Under the pieces are notes generated by a model, which saw only the letters and a list, made by a program, of their open reading frames with translations, was not told where the DNA came from and did no database searches. A DNA stretch of 64,000 nucleotides, from the NCBI GenBank assembly GCA_937991535.1, contig CALKHN010000051.1:1-64000 (forward strand), written 5' to 3'. Position 1 is the stretch's first letter. Every line of letters begins with the position of its first letter. The DNA comes from an uncultured Sphingobacteriales bacterium. GTDB taxonomy: Bacteria > Bacteroidota > Bacteroidia > Chitinophagales > Chitinophagaceae. The translations under genes and the position numbers were made by a program. This document shows positions 33,055 through 42,029 of the stretch, piece after piece.

Positions 33055-35040
33055 ATGAGTACCGGCGAGAATGAACAAGGACTAAAAAAAATACTGGATA
33101 TGACAAGGTTATTCAGCATTGTGATCCTGGGATTACACTTTTATTACTATTGTTACCGTGCATTTGAAACGTGGAATTTAACCAGTACTATATCTGACAG
33201 GCTACTGGAAAACATTAAGAAAACCGGGTTGTTTGGCAATTTTAATTTTTCTAAATGGATAGCAGTTGGACTGCTTATAATATCCCTTCTGGGTGCTAAA
33301 GGAAAGAAAGATGAGAAACTAAATTACAAAATCGCCTTTGCTTATATAATTACCGGATTGGCCATATATGAACTTAGCCAATTGATTTTACTACCAGTTA
33401 TGCCGGTTATTTCTCAGGCATTATCTTATATGACAGCAACTATTCTGGGATATATCCTTATCCTTACGGGTGGTACTTTGCTGAGCCGGGTAATCAGGAT
33501 GCAGTTTAATAATAAAGATATTTTCAATAAAGAAAACGAAACCTTTCCGCAGGAAGAAAGGCTTTTGGAAAATGAATATTCGGTTAACCTGCCCGCAAAG
33601 TATCATCTGAAAGGCAAGGTCCGGCGAAGCTGGATCAATATTATCAATCCATTCCGGGGCTTATTAGTCGCAGGTAGTCCTGGATCCGGCAAATCTTATT
33701 TTGTGATCCGTCATGTAATTACCCAACATCTTTCTAAAGGGTTCTCCATGTTCGTCTATGATTTTAAGTTTGATGACCTGTCTGTAATCGCGTATAATCA
33801 TTTCTTAAAGAACAGGCATAAATTCAAAGTAGTTCCCCAGTTTTATGTTATCAATTTTGACGATCTCTCCCGCAGCCACCGGTGCAATCCTCTTGACAAA
33901 GAAAACATGCTCGATATCACCGATGCTGCGGAATCAGCCCGGACCATCTTAATGGGACTTAACCGGGAATGGATCAAAAGACAAGGTGATTTCTTTGTGG
34001 AATCGCCGATTAACTTTTTGACTGCGGTTATCTGGTTCCTGCGCCGCTACCAGGATGGAGAATTTTGTACACTGCCGCATGTAATAGAACTGATGCAGGT
34101 AAATTATGACAAGCTTTTTTCCGTATTGAGGACTGAAAAGGAAATAGATGTCTTGATCAATCCTTTTATAAACGCTTATTTAAATGATGTAATGGAACAG
34201 TTGGAAGGACAAATTGCTGCGGGCAAGGTAGCTATGGCAAGATTATCCTCTCCTCAATTATACTATGTCCTTTCCGGGAATGATTTCAGCCTTGATATTA
34301 ATGATCCCAATGCTCCGAAGATTCTTTGCATGGGCAATAACCCACAAAAGATACAGATATATGGGGCTGTATTGTCTCTTTATGTTAATCGCCTGGTTAA
34401 GCTGGTCAACAAAAAGGGAAAGCTGAAGAGCAGTCTGATATTCGATGAATTTCCAACCATCTATCTCAATAATATAGACAGCCTGATTGCTACAGCCCGT
34501 AGTAATAAGGTAGCAACATGTTTGGGCATCCAGGATTTTAGCCAGCTTCGTAAGGATTATGGGAAAGAACAGTCAGATGTGATTATGAACATTACTGGTA
34601 ACGTTATTTCCGGACAGGTAGCGGGGGATACAGCCAAACAATTGTCAGAACGGTTCGGAAAGATTATGCAGGATAGAGCAAGTTTCTCTATCAACAGGAT
34701 GGATACTTCCATTAGCCGCTCTAAACAACTGGAATCCGCAGTGCCTGCTTCTAAAATTTCTGCACTCAGTTCGGGAGAGTTTGTGGGAATGGTGGCAGAT
34801 GACCCCAATAACAAAATAGAACTTAAAACTTTCCATTCGTCTTTAATAAATGATCATACTTTTCTCCAAAGTGAACAGAAAAACTACAAGCCTATTCCTC
34901 AAATCAGGGGAATTGATAACTCCATGATCCAGCGGAACTATTTGCAGATAAAACATGATGTAGAAGATCTTATTAACGCTGAGATTGAACGAATGATGAA
35001 TGACCCTGGGTTGGCGCATTTAGTAGTGAGAAAAGGGTAA
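33055..35040 (+). CDS. Type IV coupling protein (VirD4/TraG-like, YWFCY-type)
   Basis: A 661-residue membrane-anchored ATPase. Residues about 15-155 hold several transmembrane helices with an aromatic segment (LHFYYYCYRAFETW) resembling the Bacteroidota YWFCY domain. The Walker A motif is AGSPGSGKSYFV near 203-214. The Walker B-like SSLIFDEFPTIYL and the motif TCLGIQDFSQLRKDYG follow. It couples the relaxosome to a secretion channel. No mating-pair (tra) genes are in the window, so the element is either mobilisable or its transfer genes lie outside the view. Confidence 0.92.
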   Translation: MSTGENEQGLKKILDMTRLFSIVILGLHFYYYCYRAFETWNLTSTISDRLLENIKKTGLFGNFNFSKWIAVGLLIISLLGAKGKKDEKLNYKIAFAYIITGLAIYELSQLILLPVMPVISQALSYMTATILGYILILTGGTLLSRVIRMQFNNKDIFNKENETFPQEERLLENEYSVNLPAKYHLKGKVRRSWINIINPFRGLLVAGSPGSGKSYFVIRHVITQHLSKGFSMFVYDFKFDDLSVIAYNHFLKNRHKFKVVPQFYVINFDDLSRSHRCNPLDKENMLDITDAAESARTILMGLNREWIKRQGDFFVESPINFLTAVIWFLRRYQDGEFCTLPHVIELMQVNYDKLFSVLRTEKEIDVLINPFINAYLNDVMEQLEGQIAAGKVAMARLSSPQLYYVLSGNDFSLDINDPNAPKILCMGNNPQKIQIYGAVLSLYVNRLVKLVNKKGKLKSSLIFDEFPTIYLNNIDSLIATARSNKVATCLGIQDFSQLRKDYGKEQSDVIMNITGNVISGQVAGDTAKQLSERFGKIMQDRASFSINRMDTSISRSKQLESAVPASKISALSSGEFVGMVADDPNNKIELKTFHSSLINDHTFLQSEQKNYKPIPQIRGIDNSMIQRNYLQIKHDVEDLINAEIERMMNDPGLAHLVVRKG

Positions 35041-35262
35041 CTCTATGAAATGACTTGTCTATTTTTTCAAAATTTTTCAAAATAAATGGCCGCAAAGTCT
35101 GGTGCTAGGGTAAGGCAAGACTTCCTGTTGTATTTCTGATGAGGAGTTGAATAAGGTCAGTAGCGAATAGCTACCAGTATTTAATTACTATTATTTATTG
35201 ATTTATAATCTGCTTTTTAGGTTATTAATGATGTTTAAGTGGACCAAAGTAATAAACGTTTT

Positions 35263-38200
35263 CTATAAATAGAATTGGGTATAAATCTTAGATAGTTCCT
35301 CGTTGTACTCGGTTTTTAAACAGTTACTGAGGGCTATTCGTATTTCCGATATACTTTTTAACTTTTCATGTACAGATTCAGTATTGACTACTAAAAGCCA
35401 TTTCGCATCAAATTTCGAGTAATCATAGCTTAATGGCCGTAAATAGAACTTCCAGAATTCAGGGTACTCATCCCATTTTGTATATGGTATTTGTTCTGAC
35501 AAAACATCTTTTCCATAAATTAAGTTTACAAAATTATGGAAGGTATAACTGAAATGATGCGGCTTTCCATTCTTCCATTCCACATCTTTGGGGATATGTC
35601 TTTCGAGTTCTCGAATATAATTTTCATAGAACTTAGAAGGCGGAAAAATATTTTCAAAGCATAGATGCAGATATGCAAACTCGTCAAATGTTGAAGCCAG
35701 TTCCTGGTTTAAAGCTTCTTCAATAATTAGTTTGTTTTTATCGTCGCAAACTTTCCATAAATACATTAACCCTTTTTCGTGTTTATGCTGTTTGGGATTT
35801 ATATGTTTTATGATTATAGACTTAATTAAATCCTCATCTTCAATCTTTCGGTCTGGGTATTTCTCTTTAATTCCAAAGCCGATTACTTCAAAGAAAAAGT
35901 CATTACCATAATCAGCATCTGTCTCCACAGAAATCTTTAAAATCTCTATAAAATCGTCGAATCTAAAATGATCTTTAATGTTAACGAGAAACTTATTCAA
36001 GTATTTTTCACTGTACCGAACCAGAATATTTTGTGTTCTTAGAAAATCAAAGAAGTTTCGAATCACGACCTGAGCATGGTCATCCGGTAGCTTAATCCCG
36101 GCAAAGACAAGCAATGTGTTATGTGTAATGACTCGGAAGTTATCCTGGAAATGGAAGTTTTTGGTTTGGGATAATAAATTCCTGTCTAACGAAATGTTTC
36201 GGCCAAGAAAATTAGTTTCAGTGAACACAGATTGGAAGAGATTATTAAGAAATTGTATTGCTTTAGGAAGGCTTTCTTTGTCAACATTTAGTTCTTTTAT
36301 TTTATACTTGTTGAATGTTTTCAGAACACTGTCTTCATTTCCGTATAAAATTATAAGACGCAGTATCCAAAAGTCAAAACTTCGTAATCTTTGCGGATAG
36401 TTTTCATCAATTGAATAACAGATAAGAAAGGCTTTAATGCCCTTTTGAATCACTCTGCGGAAGTTATAGTAAGCGTCTTTTATTAAATAATTATAGGTGT
36501 AGAAGAAGAACGCTCTATATAATTCTTCTGCTATTATGCTAGGATAATAAGGCCCATGTGAATAACCGCCATTTTTATATTGCTCATAGACTGAGAGAAT
36601 TTTGTCGTAATATTCAGAAATCTCACCCTCAGCATCAAGAAGAATTTCGTCATCTTTTATCTTTTTCAGCAATTTATATTCATCGTCATCAAGGGTTGGC
36701 ATTTGAAGCAGAAGTTTGTCTAAATCTAAATCATCAATTTTCTCCACAATTGTTTCACTTTTCTCTTGATTAATTTCGTCGTCCTGCCAACTTACCAGGT
36801 TTCGGAGATGTTTGATGTTTTGTTTTGCGATATAATAAGAAATATACTTTCCAAGCTGCCAGGCTTTATTTGCTATTTCTTCAAATTGAGTATAAGAAGT
36901 CTTAAAGTTTCCAGCTTTATAATTTGAATAAGCAAGTAGCAGATCACTTTGTATTTCGCTTGTTTCGGTAATTGTTTCCTCCTTGAGCTTTTTTAAAAAA
37001 TCCTTAATTCTTAAATCATTAAACAAACAGCTAAGACATTCGCAACACCTATTTGGGAGAGAAAGTTTTATTTTATGGGGCAGTTCTTTGGGGGAGTCAA
37101 AAAGTTCTATTTGGTGGTCACTTTTTCCGAAAAATAAAATAGATGAAAAATTTAGTTTTTGGATTATGTCATGAAGTTTTTTTTCTAACTCCTCCTTCCT
37201 GTGAATCGGGATTTTATTTTTTTCAAAATAACTATCTTTTAAAGTGTTTGACTCGTTATCGAAATCTTCAAAAAAGAATGTTGTAATTGCCTTATTGTTA
37301 CTTCCTAATGTATAGTCGTGGTAATTGTGAATGTGTCGTTTATGATTGTTGAATGGAAAGAGGTTGCCTAAAAATGTTGGAGGCAATACACGAACCTCAG
37401 TAAAGCGATTTAATGATTTATACATTTGAGTCACAGGATCATCTTTAACCAGCGATTCTGCAAAGTCAAGGTATTTGGTAATGAATTTAATTAAGTATAA
37501 TAAATTGGCTCCTTTTGGAGATAGATTAGTGTTTCTCTTAGCGAACTCATAGTGCAGAGCATTTCTTCCTACGAATAAATATTGCTCAATAGCATTCATA
37601 TCAAAGAGCGTACCTGCATCATTGTAGTTAATGATGTTAATACCTTTATTTTTTAGGTATTGTCTTTTGGCAGGATGAAATCCTTCTTCCATTGCCAGCA
37701 TATAAGCATTTTGAAAATCATGTCCCAGAATGCTTCTAACACTTTGAAGTATAATTTTTAGATTAATATCGGAGAAACTATATCCAACAAATAAAACAAC
37801 TTTGTTGGCAAAGATTCCTTTGATAAAGCTCTCAATTAGGGGGTGTGTTTTTGAATATTCTAAATAATCATCTTCCTTGAACACCAGATTTGCTTCATCC
37901 AAATCTCCGTGAATTTTTACCAACAGCTTAGTATTATGGCCATAGGGAAATTCGCTATCTTTTTTAATCACTGAGAACGGATGTGCTTTTGCCTTTATTA
38001 CTTGTTCAAATAAGTCGTCAAAATTTGTGGTTATTATATGTTCAGGGTTTAATTCGAAGATGGCCTCATGTATTTCATTATATCTTAGTTTTTTGTGCTT
38101 TAATACCTCTCTTATTTTATCAATGAGTTCTTTTTGCTGCCTTTCATTATAATACATTTGAGCTATACGGAGAAAGTCGTTTTCATTTTCTGGAATATCA

Positions 38201-38346
38201 ATTTCATTTCGAAGTTCATCAATCAGATTTCCCCAAGAAGGAACTCCCGAGTCAATAGATACGCCAGCACCCGCAAATACAACAAGCTTTCTTTCAGCTA
38301 TTGCTTTTTTTAAAACTCTTATGTTTTTTATAAATGATTCGTTCAT
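35263..38346 (-). CDS. SIR2-family defence protein, DSR2-like
   Basis: ATG 38346 gives 1027 residues. Residues about 15-290 form a SIR2 domain: VVFAGAGVSIDSGVPSWGNL, ITTNFDDLFE (catalytic Asn), LVKIHGDLDE (catalytic His) and VLFVGYSFSDINL. The remaining 700 residues are mostly helical, with a Cys cluster (RCCECLSC near 440) and a C-terminal block YDYSKFDAKWL. Size, KEDDYL after the His motif and the C-terminal block recall DSR2, an NADase that depletes NAD+ after sensing phage tail-tube protein. The gene is strongly A+T-rich, lies between the coupling protein gene and a HEPN-motif gene, and reads toward the mob genes. Confidence 0.85.
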   Translation of the reverse strand: MNESFIKNIRVLKKAIAERKLVVFAGAGVSIDSGVPSWGNLIDELRNEIDIPENENDFLRIAQMYYNERQQKELIDKIREVLKHKKLRYNEIHEAIFELNPEHIITTNFDDLFEQVIKAKAHPFSVIKKDSEFPYGHNTKLLVKIHGDLDEANLVFKEDDYLEYSKTHPLIESFIKGIFANKVVLFVGYSFSDINLKIILQSVRSILGHDFQNAYMLAMEEGFHPAKRQYLKNKGINIINYNDAGTLFDMNAIEQYLFVGRNALHYEFAKRNTNLSPKGANLLYLIKFITKYLDFAESLVKDDPVTQMYKSLNRFTEVRVLPPTFLGNLFPFNNHKRHIHNYHDYTLGSNNKAITTFFFEDFDNESNTLKDSYFEKNKIPIHRKEELEKKLHDIIQKLNFSSILFFGKSDHQIELFDSPKELPHKIKLSLPNRCCECLSCLFNDLRIKDFLKKLKEETITETSEIQSDLLLAYSNYKAGNFKTSYTQFEEIANKAWQLGKYISYYIAKQNIKHLRNLVSWQDDEINQEKSETIVEKIDDLDLDKLLLQMPTLDDDEYKLLKKIKDDEILLDAEGEISEYYDKILSVYEQYKNGGYSHGPYYPSIIAEELYRAFFFYTYNYLIKDAYYNFRRVIQKGIKAFLICYSIDENYPQRLRSFDFWILRLIILYGNEDSVLKTFNKYKIKELNVDKESLPKAIQFLNNLFQSVFTETNFLGRNISLDRNLLSQTKNFHFQDNFRVITHNTLLVFAGIKLPDDHAQVVIRNFFDFLRTQNILVRYSEKYLNKFLVNIKDHFRFDDFIEILKISVETDADYGNDFFFEVIGFGIKEKYPDRKIEDEDLIKSIIIKHINPKQHKHEKGLMYLWKVCDDKNKLIIEEALNQELASTFDEFAYLHLCFENIFPPSKFYENYIRELERHIPKDVEWKNGKPHHFSYTFHNFVNLIYGKDVLSEQIPYTKWDEYPEFWKFYLRPLSYDYSKFDAKWLLVVNTESVHEKLKSISEIRIALSNCLKTEYNEELSKIYTQFYL

Positions 38347-38351
38347 CTTAA

Positions 38352-38492
38352 TCAATTTGCAACTGTATGTTTTTTCAGCACCCAGCCAGTAATAGGATAT
38401 TGTTCAGTGTCTTTTTTGTATATGACCAAGTAGTACTTTTTGCAGGAGTCAATGATACTAACGGTTTCTTTTTTTTTCAAAAATGAGATCAT
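38352..38492 (-). CDS. Small SH3-like protein or remnant upstream of the SIR2 gene
   Basis: A 46-codon frame on the minus strand ends 5 bp before the SIR2 start. The product contains ETVSIIDSCKKYYLVIYKKD and ends PITGWVLKKHTVAN, an SH3-like ending (TGWVLKK). A run of nine A lies near its start; the other frame just upstream also reads as protein (TGVKTNTQFGHDLIFEKK) and joins smoothly if the run slips. It may therefore be the tail of a longer frameshifted gene. Spacing suggests cotranscription with the SIR2 gene. Confidence 0.5.
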   Translation of the reverse strand: MISFLKKKETVSIIDSCKKYYLVIYKKDTEQYPITGWVLKKHTVAN

Positions 38493-38553
38493 GCCCGAAT
38501 TGCGTATTGGTTTTGACACCAGTTAGGTCAATTTTTGAAATTTAACTAAAATC

Positions 38554-38781
38554 CTATAAAAACTTATAAATATTTGAATATGATATTGATTTGCAGAATT
38601 TAGAGGAGGTATAAAGCAATACCCTGAAACCGTGAAAGAGGAGATTACGTTTTTTTAGACATCCTGAAAGTTCCTTCTCGATTACCAACTTTGGATTTAA
38701 TTTTAATAACTCGAAAATTTCTCCGATATTTTTTTTAAATACATGTGAATTTGAAGATGAAAAACAGAAAAGGTTTTTCAT
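38554..38781 (-). CDS. Doubtful short ORF
   Basis: A 75-residue frame from ATG 38781, with a helical middle (NIGEIFELLKLNPKLVIEKE). No family is recognised, and the end is rich in Ser and aromatic residues. It lies upstream of the small SH3-like frame in the same direction and could be the decayed front of the same gene. The rest of 38493-38902 shows only the inverted repeat before the next gene. Confidence 0.25.
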   Translation of the reverse strand: MKNLFCFSSSNSHVFKKNIGEIFELLKLNPKLVIEKELSGCLKKRNLLFHGFRVLLYTSSKFCKSISYSNIYKFL

Positions 38782-38851
38782 GTTTGAAAGTTATATAAGC
38801 AAAGGCAAATAATAAATATAATCAATTGAAAGCTATTCGAAAATACTTAGG

Positions 38852-38870
38852 AGATAACGGAGAGTTATCT
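38852..38870. promoter_or_regulatory. Inverted repeat before the HEPN-motif gene
   Basis: Perfect 7-bp arms AGATAAC / GTTATCT with a 5-nt spacer (GGAGA), 32 bp before the ATG at 38903. It is well placed for an operator of the large HEPN-motif gene. No clear -7 box is next to it. Confidence 0.4.
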
Positions 38871-38902
38871 TCGTTTTAATTTAGTAAGTCAAATCTATCT
38901 AT

Positions 38903-40672
38903 ATGCCTAAGCCAAAATCCATCAATCTATATATTCTTAAAAAAGATAAAAACTCAATAAGGTCATTACGAGGTAAAGTGCTTGAATTCCTCGGTAATTC
39001 CGTTTATGATTGCAAGACAAAGCAAGATTTTGTTTATGCAGTTTTAAAAGGGCTGTATCCTGTAAATAAGTCATTGACCAATGATGTTATTTCAATAGAA
39101 AAAGCCTGCGAAAAGATTTTCAAATTGCTTCCAATCAGGAAAGCCACTCTCATCCGCATTGATGATGATGGCACAAGAAAGGAGATTACTTCAAAGGATG
39201 ATGACCTGGCACCGATGCAGCGCTTTTTGCAGATTTATTTACAATTTGAAACATCTCCCGGAATTACCTATCAGCAGCTTCAACAAGTTATTAAAGACGA
39301 TATGATTTCAATCAATGAGTTGATTAAATGGTATGAAGCGCAGCCGTTTATTCAAAAGCATCTAAGTAGTCACAATCAACCCCGGAATCAGAACGAAAGG
39401 ACCTTGTTTGATTATTACTATCGTTGCATAAAAGAACAAAAAATCGTTACAGATTATTATCTGGCAGGAATCAAACAAAGAGCTGTTGCTAAAGCAAATT
39501 ATTGGGGTTCTCTTATTAAAAGTTTTGCTAGTTATACGGAACCTTTCAGAGACAGGCCTTACTATTTTGCCAGAAATCTTTCATTACCGTATTTTGATTG
39601 TAGGCAAATTGATTTAGTCTCGAATAAGATTTCTGATATTCCTATTGATGAAGCCTTAAAACTTGAATCGCTCTATAACAAGAATAAACAATTATTTTAC
39701 CGGAAGCTGTTTAAAAAAAACAAACCTGCTGCTTTGATACAGGAGCTTCGGTTTTATTTAGCATATCTGCCCATGCAAAATGACCGCAAACCTATTTTTG
39801 ATGAGCTTGAAAAGCTATTCAAAAGGAAAAGCTGGATTGGTTACTATTCGTTGGCTTTAACCCAAATTGAAGGATTATTTTCAGAAATGTATTCTATTTT
39901 AAACCCGTCATCTGAAACAAACAGAAAGTCGCTACCCGATAAGGTCCAGTTTGCCAGGCCTTTTCATGAAATGAGTGATGTCTATTTTGACTATTACCAG
40001 TATCATATCCCTGTTATGAGAAACAAATTCATGCATTCCGGCTATGATGAAAACTTTAAACTTAAATCATACGATCTTTTATTTGACCTGCGGCATCTGA
40101 TGAAGCTATTTTATGAGTTAGACAATCCAATGGTTAAAATAAAGCGATTGCACACTGCAAGAAAGTTTGAAGATTTTATTACCTATGCTGAGTTTGCAAA
40201 ATACTTCAACCTGTTAAATGGACTAACTAAAAAACAGCACACCGATATTTCTGCGGATATCAAAAAATTTGAGACAGAATTTCTGATTCCTTACTGCAGT
40301 GCTGAATATGTATGTCTGGAAATTGCGCAGGAATTACAGAAAGAATTGAAGAAATTCCTGGAGGAAGTAGATAGCAGGTTGGCTTCAAAAGGAAAGTCAT
40401 TTGATTTTTCCGGCAAGAATATCACCAAATTAATAGAAGCTGTAAAGGCAGATGCTGAATTGGCGGGATTACTTTCTGATTGTTATAATTACCGTCAGCA
40501 TGAAACGGAGGCACTTTTAGCCTATCATATATTTTTGAATAATTACCGGAAATACCTTCCTTCCTTGAATAAAGATTATGCAAAAATATTAGGGGGCTTG
40601 AATCAGAAGTATGGGGTAATACTTTCCAGTATTTCAAAAATTAAGAGCATTTTACCTATTGAGGAGGTTTAA
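38903..40672 (+). CDS. Unassigned 589-residue protein with a HEPN-type RX4H motif
   Basis: No named family is recognised. The protein is highly basic, soluble and mostly helical. Residues about 305-420 look like a HEPN domain: helix GYYSLALTQIEGLFSEMYSI, a loop, then YHIPVMRNKFMHSGYDE, where R-N-K-F-M-H fits the RX4-6H signature of HEPN ribonucleases. The N-terminal 170 residues include a possible small domain (ATLIRIDDDGTRKEIT). The last 120 residues form another helical unit. It sits between the SIR2 gene and Fic in a defence island, so a toxin-like RNase role is suggested, not shown. Confidence 0.65.
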   Translation: MPKPKSINLYILKKDKNSIRSLRGKVLEFLGNSVYDCKTKQDFVYAVLKGLYPVNKSLTNDVISIEKACEKIFKLLPIRKATLIRIDDDGTRKEITSKDDDLAPMQRFLQIYLQFETSPGITYQQLQQVIKDDMISINELIKWYEAQPFIQKHLSSHNQPRNQNERTLFDYYYRCIKEQKIVTDYYLAGIKQRAVAKANYWGSLIKSFASYTEPFRDRPYYFARNLSLPYFDCRQIDLVSNKISDIPIDEALKLESLYNKNKQLFYRKLFKKNKPAALIQELRFYLAYLPMQNDRKPIFDELEKLFKRKSWIGYYSLALTQIEGLFSEMYSILNPSSETNRKSLPDKVQFARPFHEMSDVYFDYYQYHIPVMRNKFMHSGYDENFKLKSYDLLFDLRHLMKLFYELDNPMVKIKRLHTARKFEDFITYAEFAKYFNLLNGLTKKQHTDISADIKKFETEFLIPYCSAEYVCLEIAQELQKELKKFLEEVDSRLASKGKSFDFSGKNITKLIEAVKADAELAGLLSDCYNYRQHETEALLAYHIFLNNYRKYLPSLNKDYAKILGGLNQKYGVILSSISKIKSILPIEEV

Positions 40673-40740
40673 ATGACTAATTGACCTCCTAATTTTAATA
40701 GATTTTACCCCCACATACTGCGTATTTCGATATCAAGATC

Positions 40741-40794
40741 AGTTCATGTCGAAAATAATCAATATTTTCACCATTAATATGAGTTCATGTCGAA
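40741..40794. repeat. 13-bp direct repeats upstream of the Fic gene
   Basis: AGTTCATGTCGAA occurs at 40741-40753 and again at 40782-40794, 41 bp apart (close to four helical turns). The second copy is 55 bp before the Fic start. They look like binding sites for a regulator, possibly the Fic protein itself through its C-terminal HTH-like end. Confidence 0.5.
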
Positions 40795-40848
40795 TGGGAT
40801 ACCTTCAAAAAAGTGAAATAGTGAAAATTCACAAAAATTTCAGCATTA

Positions 40849-41940
40849 ATGACTTTTAACAAAAATACTTCCTTTAATGATCTGGCAGACCTGCCGCCCC
40901 GGGATTTCACAGAAACGCCTGAAATTTTAAGGCATTTGGCAAAGGCCGCAAGGTATTTAGGAGAATTAAACGGCCTTTGTGCCTCTTTACCCGATCCACA
41001 GCTCCTGATCAACACAATTGTCCTTCAGGAAAGTAAAGATAGCTCTGCCATTGAAAATATTGTCACCACTCAGGATGAGCTATATAAAGCTGCAAGTGAG
41101 GATGGAACCGCCAGTCATGCTGTCAAAGAGGTATTAAGTTATCGGGAGGCCTTGTATGTTGGGCTGGAGAAAATGACAAGCCAGAAGAACCTGCTCCTGA
41201 CCAATACAATGATAGAAATCGTCCAAACAATCAAACAGAATAATTCGGGCATTCGGACAACTCCCGGAACAGCTCTGAAAAATGCCATAAATGGAGAAGT
41301 CATTTATACACCGCCTTGTTGTGAAGATATTTTGAGGGAAAAGCTGGCTGCGTTGGAGCAATTTATTAATGACCCGGACAAATCACCGTTAGATCCTTTG
41401 GTTAAAATGGCTTTTATCCATTACCAGTTTGAAGCTATTCACCCTTTTGCTGACGGTAATGGTCGTACAGGAAGAATTGTAAACGCACTTTATTTAGTCC
41501 AACAGGAATTGCTTTCCCAGCCAGTACTTTATCTCAGTTCTTATATTGTAAAATTCAAAAAAGAATACTACCAGTTGCTAAGAGGTGTAACTGAACAAAA
41601 CAACTGGCACGATTGGGTAATGTACCTGCTCACCGCTTTAATAGAAACTGCGCAGCTTACAACAAAGAAAATAAGGGCCATGCTTTTGCTGAAAGAAGAA
41701 TACGAAAAGCTGATGAAACAAACCTTAGGCGCATCATTCAATCATGAACTATTGCAGTTAATGTTCACGCTGCCGTATTTAAAAATTGAGCTGATGGAAA
41801 AAAGAGCAATAGCCCACCGGCAAACCGCTTCTGCATGGCTGAAAAAACTGACAGATGCCAATATAGTAAAGCCTCAAAAAATAGGGAGAACTACTTACTA
41901 TATTAATTATCGGTTGATGGACCTGTTATCATCTGACTAA
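40849..41940 (+). CDS. Fic family protein (class II inhibitory motif)
   Basis: A 363-residue Fic/DOC AMP-transferase. The N-terminal domain carries the inhibitory helix with SSAIENI near 66-72, the class II alpha-inh motif (S/T-xxx-E-N). The active site is HPFADGNGRTGR near 199-210, intact. Residues about 280-363 form a winged-helix tail (RQTASAWLKKLTDANIVKPQ). Such proteins modify targets with AMP and can act as toxins or regulators. It lies between the HEPN-motif gene and Wadjet, with its own upstream repeats. No separate antitoxin gene is needed in class II. Confidence 0.9.
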   Translation: MTFNKNTSFNDLADLPPRDFTETPEILRHLAKAARYLGELNGLCASLPDPQLLINTIVLQESKDSSAIENIVTTQDELYKAASEDGTASHAVKEVLSYREALYVGLEKMTSQKNLLLTNTMIEIVQTIKQNNSGIRTTPGTALKNAINGEVIYTPPCCEDILREKLAALEQFINDPDKSPLDPLVKMAFIHYQFEAIHPFADGNGRTGRIVNALYLVQQELLSQPVLYLSSYIVKFKKEYYQLLRGVTEQNNWHDWVMYLLTALIETAQLTTKKIRAMLLLKEEYEKLMKQTLGASFNHELLQLMFTLPYLKIELMEKRAIAHRQTASAWLKKLTDANIVKPQKIGRTTYYINYRLMDLLSSD

Positions 41941-42029
41941 TTCGGTGCGGGGTTTAGGTAAATGAGGAGGTTAGTATATTGAATACCAGTCATTATTCCT
42001 TATTTTACGAAACTCATTAAACCCTTTCA

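Noticed and set aside
35041..35262. Possible attachment site or gene between the coupling protein and SIR2 genes
   Set aside because: Only a TTTTTCAAAA direct repeat and a short GTAGC/GCTAC inverted repeat are seen; neither resembles a tRNA end or an open frame.
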